64,000 nucleotides of DNA, from positions 127,999,824 to 128,063,823 of the forward strand of contig NC_053494.1 in NCBI RefSeq assembly GCF_905171775.1, given 5' to 3'. Below are positions 59,473-64,000 of this stretch, piece after piece. The DNA comes from Rana temporaria (lineage: Eukaryota > Chordata > Amphibia > Anura > Ranidae). The position numbers were made by a program, and so were the translations under genes. Positions within the stretch are counted from its first letter, which is position 1. Each line of letters begins with the position of its first letter. The notes under the pieces were generated by a model, which saw nothing but the letters and a program-made list of their open reading frames with translations, was not told the DNA's origin and made no database searches.

Positions 59473-60290
59473 GTTCCAGTCTGAAAAGTTGGAAAAGCTA
59501 TGCAGAGAACAGCCCCACTTTTCTCTATGGGGCTGTCAGATGGAAAAAAGACTGTCATCCGATCTGATCCACTAGTTTTGGCAGGCTGGATCGGATGTCT
59601 GCTGAAATCCACCGCTCCATAGAGAGCTATGGCTTGTCCAATCAGGTTCGCCTGAAAAACTGCCAGGCAGACCTGATCAGACAGCTCGTGTGAAACCAGG
59701 CGTAGGGCTGGATTGCAATCATTTAAAGCTGAACTCCAAGTGCAAACATTTTCATTCAGATACATACCTTTATAGCCATAACTGATATACCCTATTTGTG
59801 TGCACTAAATGCATTTATAAAATCAGATTTTATCTTGCAAAAGTATGAAGTGATATAATTACTGTGCTCCACATACTGTAGCTTGTGCATAGAGCAGAGC
59901 TGTGAGAGGGACCCAGCAGGCCTTTTCTTTGCAGGCTGCTATGAGACCAGAGGGAGCAGCAGTGACCAGTCTTCATTACAGGAAACTCCTGCACAGAAGC
60001 AAAGGTCAGGTTTTTCATTGCTTCACTTTTGGTTTGCTGCACAGATCTAGAAAAGAAAAAAAAAACACAAAGGACAACAAGATTCAAACATTTAATACCA
60101 ATGGCTTTTGTATTTGATAAATACTTGTATGATTTGAAAAATATCCTTTTGCCCTGGTTCACATTGGTACGATTTGACATGCGATTTGCCTGCAATGGCA
60201 CCGTCCTAATCAGTGCAACGCTGCATCTGCAGCACTGTACCGATTTTAAAAATGTGTTTTTGGGGAAAGGTATAAAGGGGTATTCTCTCC
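59473..60290. other. Intron with old repeat fragments
   Basis: 59480-59705 contains paired words (TCAGATGGAAAAAAGAC, GATCCAGCC-like) of an unassigned TIR repeat. 59720-60010 shares sequence with 29520-29890 in inverse order. 60140-60290 has no recognisable gene. Confidence 0.4.
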
Positions 60291-62485
60291 TCAGTATCTG
60301 CTCTGGTTTTAGTGTTGCGTACATGTGGTGGAATTGTGTGAGGGGGATGAAATATTAGTATTGATGGGCCGGGACTTCAGAATGGTGAAGGAGAAATTGG
60401 GCTGGGGTGTATTCCAGAGAAAATGTTGAGTTCCAGTTCATGTACTTTTGTCCAGAATGGTTGAATTAGTGGCCACGACCAAAAGATATGGAGCATTGTA
60501 CCTGGTTCTTTTCTGCATCTTCAGCATGTGTTTGGGATGGAAGTGTTGTATTTGTGCAGGACTGTTGGGGTGGGGTACCAGCGGGTCAGGGTTTTGTAAT
60601 TGTTTTCTTGGATGGAAACGTTAAGAGGGCAATTGTGAATATAAATTCCCACTGATCATCTGTCAATCAGTCAAGTTGTAGTTTCCCTTCCCACGAAGAC
60701 CAGGACTTACCAGAGTTGGGAAGTAGATTGGGTGCATAGGAGTTCAAAGAATGTAATTGGTTGCAAGACTGAATAGTTGAAAAATATTTCTTAAGGTCTG
60801 GGAGGCCAATGCCACCTTTCGTTTTGTGTTTCATTAATTGGTCATATGATACTCTTGGGCGGCTCTGTTTCCAAAGAAATTATAAACATAATTGTTTGTA
60901 GGCCTCAAAGAAAGAAGAGGAAACCTTAATGAGGAGTGTTTGCAACAGGTATAAGATTCGGGGAAGGATGTTCATCTTTAAGATGGCTGCACGGCCGAAC
61001 CAGGAAAATTGGAGTTTGTTCCAATTACCTAGAACTTCAGTGACAGCCTCGAAAATGGGCATTTTATTCTGTGCAAAGATGTCTGAAAGGTTTGTCGTTG
61101 AATGAATGTACCAAGGTATTTTATAGCATTTTGTTTCCAAAGGAAAGGGACGTTATTCTGGCATTGTGGTACCGTGGCTTGTGGGAGGGTGATATTGAGA
61201 GCGTGAGATTTATTGAAATTAATTTTAAAGTTGGACATGCGTTGGAAAAGTTTGAAATCATTTAACAGATTTGGGATCGATTAATATTGGTTCCTCTAGA
61301 AATAATAGGATATCATCTGCGAATGCTGCTAGTTTATATGTGCGATCTGCGATTGGTATGCCTTTGATATCTGTATTAATTCTAAGGCAACACAGCAGGG
61401 GTTCCAGGGTTAAGACACAAATAATTGGTGAAAGTGGGCAACCTTGTCTAGTCCCATTGCTGATTGAGAAGGTGTTCGACAGCTGGCCATTGACTCGAAC
61501 TTTGGCAGTTGGCGTCATGTATAGAGACATAATCAAATTAAACATCCGGTTTCGAATACCAATGTGCCACTGCTCCCAGAAAGTCCCAGGCCAGCCTGTC
61601 GAACACCTTCTCTGCATCCAATGATAGGAAGAATACTTTGAGTTTAAAGGTAGTCAACCAGTGATGGATGTTTAAGGCTTTAATGCTGTTATTCCTTGCC
61701 TCTCGCCCTGGAATAAAACCAACTTATTCTTTCATTATTAAGGAAGGCAAAAGCGGGAGCATACATTCAATAGGGAAACCGGCCTGTAATTACTAACGGA
61801 TGTAACATCCTTACTAGGGTTGTCCCGATACCACTTTTTTAGGACCGAGTACAAGTACCGATACTTTTTTTCATGTAGTCGCCGATACCGAATACCGATA
61901 CTTTTTTTAAATGTCATGTGACAGTTTTCAAACCACAATACAGACTAAGGATATTTTCTTTAGAATTATGAAGAACTCTAACTCAAGACATTATAAAAGA
62001 ATAAAAATGAGTAAAAATGAATAAAAAAATTTTATTTGCTTGTCACGCAGTAGTAAAAAACTCAAAGAATTTTCATAGAACATGTTGATAAATACAAAAA
62101 AAGTATTCTATTTAGGTATCGGGAGCATTTGCGCGAGTACGAGTACTCCCGCAAATACTCGGTATCGGTCCCGATACCGATACTAGTATCGGTATCTGGA
62201 CAACCCTAATCCTTACCTTCCTTCGGTATGACCGTGATGTGTGCTAGTAGTGAGTGAAGGGAAGGTTAGATGAGGAAAGAGAGTTAAAGGCTTTAAGAAA
62301 AGAGGTAGTAAGCGTCTATGCAAAAGTTTTAAAGGATGTTCCCATAAACCCAACCGGGCCAGGAATTTTGCCAGCTTTGAGTTGTTTGATCCCTCTTTTA
62401 AGTTCATCTTGTGAGTGTCATCTCCATCAGTTGGTTTGGGGCAATATTTCTTAAGGAAGTTTTTAATGAGACAAGTCTGCATGTA
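60291..62485 (-). pseudogene. Tx1/L1-like LINE, decayed, with nested hAT
   Basis: Minus-strand pieces in 5' to 3' order are: an RT start resembling KEGSNNSKLAKFLARLG (near 62400); then NTFSISNGTRQGCPLSPIIC, LEPLLCCLRINTDIKG and LAAFADDILLFLEEP (61258-61617), with the FADD catalytic box intact; then FKINFNKSHALNITLP and FLWKQNAIKYLGTFIQ (61029-61238); FSWFGRAAILKMNILPRILY (60880-61140); and a C-terminal MLHIFWSWPLIQPFW-like zinc-type region near 60480. Frames change between pieces. No endonuclease was found. The hAT MITE at 61815-62208 splits it. Confidence 0.88.
61815..62208. mobile_element. hAT-type MITE inside the LINE
   Basis: 394 bp from TAGGGTTGTCCCGATACC to TATCTGGACAACCCTA, with a perfect 8-bp duplication ATCCTTAC (61807-61814 and 62209-62216). 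The interior repeats CGATACCGATACT-type words in both orientations. Confidence 0.95.
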
Positions 62486-62970
62486 ACACACGGGATCACA
62501 GCGCCTATGCATGGACCTCTGTTACCTGCTGGTCTCTTTCCTTGGCTGCTCCAACTCTGATATGATCAGACACTGTCTTACTTACTGACAGATCCAATTG
62601 TCTGTCGGTAGTTGTTGAGGTGGTTACCCCCTCTCTACTGTTTGGCCAATTGGCAATCTGCTATTTGGAGTCCATTTCAGTCCAAGGTCTGCCAGTGGGA
62701 TCCCGGTTCATACACACTGTTTACCAACAGTTTGTGCTATATTTTTACCTCCGTACCTTTAGACACAACGAGTACCTACCACATGCCCGGGAGGCTGGTT
62801 AGGTCCAAAACGTTGTACATTCCTTGCCACACAATCAGTGGTTGGATCGACTCTTTGAGATTCGATTGACCCACCTTTATGCTCCTGATGAAGCGTCCTG
62901 TACGGGAAACATGTCGAGAGTAAAAGCAAGATCTACTATTATGCATATTGGATTCAGCTTCAAACACTAA
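62486..62970. other. Unassigned repeat-like sequence
   Basis: Ends with CCTGATGAAGCGTCCTGTACGGGAAACATGTCGAGAG, a phrase I associate with frog interspersed repeats of uncertain class. Not coding. Confidence 0.35.
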
Positions 62971-63361
62971 GGCCTCGTACACACCACCCAACAAGTCAGA
63001 TGAAAACGGTCCGCGGACCGTTTTCATCGGACATGTCCGCTGGGATGTTACACACCATCAGACCAAAATCCCCGCGGACAGAGAACGCGGTGACGTATAC
63101 GACACCAACGTTCTCTGACGCGGGATTTCGGGCCGCTGGTTATACGTCATAACCAGCGGACATGTCCGATGAGTCATACTGACCATCGAACAGCTTTCCA
63201 TCGGACAAGTTTCTTAGCATGCTAAGAAACTTTTGTCTGCTGGAAACCTGTCCGGTCGGGCGGAAAAATGTCCGCTAGGCCCTACACACGGTCGGACATG
63301 TCCGCGGAAACTGGTCCGTGGACCAGTTTTAGCAGACATGTTCGGTCGTGTGTACGAGGCC
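62971..63361. mobile_element. Family A TIR element
   Basis: 391 bp from GGCCTCGTACACACCACCC to GTGTGTACGAGGCC, flanked by TAA (62968-62970) and TCA (63362-63364). The arms pair (ACGGTCCGCGGACCGTTTTC and ACTGGTCCGTGGACCAGTTT are each self-complementary). Confidence 0.85.
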
Positions 63362-63961
63362 TCAGAGTTCTTCACCTTTTTGACGTTGTGTGCTTTTATG
63401 CCATGAATGTACCTGTATAAGTATAAATCTATCTCTCATTTTGTGTTAGATGTACCGATACCATATGCTGATACTGTTTCATGAAATTATGTACACAAGT
63501 TTCTATTTATGCATTTTTTACAAAATAAATATTTATAGATCTTTTACATTAATTACCTGTACCGCCAAAAGTCCAATTTATTAGTCCATTAATTTCCATT
63601 GTCACTGTCTCGGAACGTTGGTACACTAAAATTAGTGCATTCACAGTGATTAGTCGCCCTGTGATTTTATGCTAGTCTGGCAAGACCTATTTAAATATTT
63701 AGGGAGATTGTACAAGCCTGTGTAGTATCTTTCAAATTGGGACGCTATATCTAGTGAAGTGACATGAGATTTTCCCTGGGAGTGTGTATGTTTGTGTTTA
63801 CTCTTTTTGTTTGAATAGCTCTAGCTAGGAATCTCCCGCATTTGTTGCCAAATCTCGTAAAAGAGTTTTTGGTGAAGTATGAATTTGCACCGAGTTTTAC
63901 GATCTAGTTCATCACACCAGAGTTCCCTAGTCTGTGTGAGGTCATGGTAGGCCTGTTCTGC
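63362..63961. other. Intron, no gene
   Basis: Non-repetitive AT-rich sequence with no exon signal. Confidence 0.4.
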
Positions 63962-63965
63962 TTAA

Positions 63966-64000
63966 AGCGGTGGTTCACCCTTAGAGGGCACTTTTTCCCC
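63966..64000. mobile_element. Left end of a family C element, cut by the window
   Basis: TTAA (63962-63965) is followed by AGCGGTGGTTCACCC, the same end as the copies at 36047 and 20920-21222. Confidence 0.75.

Overview
This is nuclear DNA of a vertebrate, most likely a frog and probably ranid-like. That placement is an inference from the repeat composition: dense families of short terminal-inverted-repeat (TIR) DNA transposons, Tc1 and hAT elements, a DIRS retrotransposon and Tx1/L1-like LINEs. The only host coding sequence I can support is one 936-bp exon at 14886-15821 on the + strand. It encodes two PH domains and the start of a C-terminal cysteine-containing module, and I recognise it as PLEKHM3 (closest alternative PLEKHM1). 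The rest reads as the two flanking introns; I found no other exon by eye.

Layout. 1-14885 is upstream intron. It holds an internally deleted Tc1 element (1836-2741), a TIR element (4319-5290), a G-rich minisatellite (6804-7070), a hairpin element split by a MITE (7774-8437) and a rearranged DIRS element (9724-12610). 15822-64000 is downstream intron. It holds four TIR families that recur throughout. Family A has 'GTACACACGA' termini and duplicates TAA/TTA. Family B has 'GG-C--GATTCA' termini and other 3-bp duplications. Family C has AGCGG...CCGCT ends at duplicated TTAA, like the T2/Kolobok elements of Xenopus. Family D has CCACTT-type ends, also at TTAA. Families A and B are consistent with PIF/Harbinger. 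Several hAT elements carry 8-bp duplications. There are at least eight minisatellites, a 245-bp pure GATA array, one tRNA-type SINE, two Tx1-like LINE fragments and two further Tc1 copies.

Insertions are deeply nested, so their order can be read directly: family C > family C > family A at 31923-33296; minisatellite > hAT > family B at 39655-42168; Tc1 > families A, C and B at 56670-59470; family D > two family C at 54179-56147. All transposon genes seen here are broken. No new cellular system is visible. The strongest unusual features are the inverted RNase H segment in the DIRS element, the nested insertion histories with empty-site support, a hAT element that carries a minisatellite, and a recurrent one-base mismatch in the target duplications of family A-like elements.
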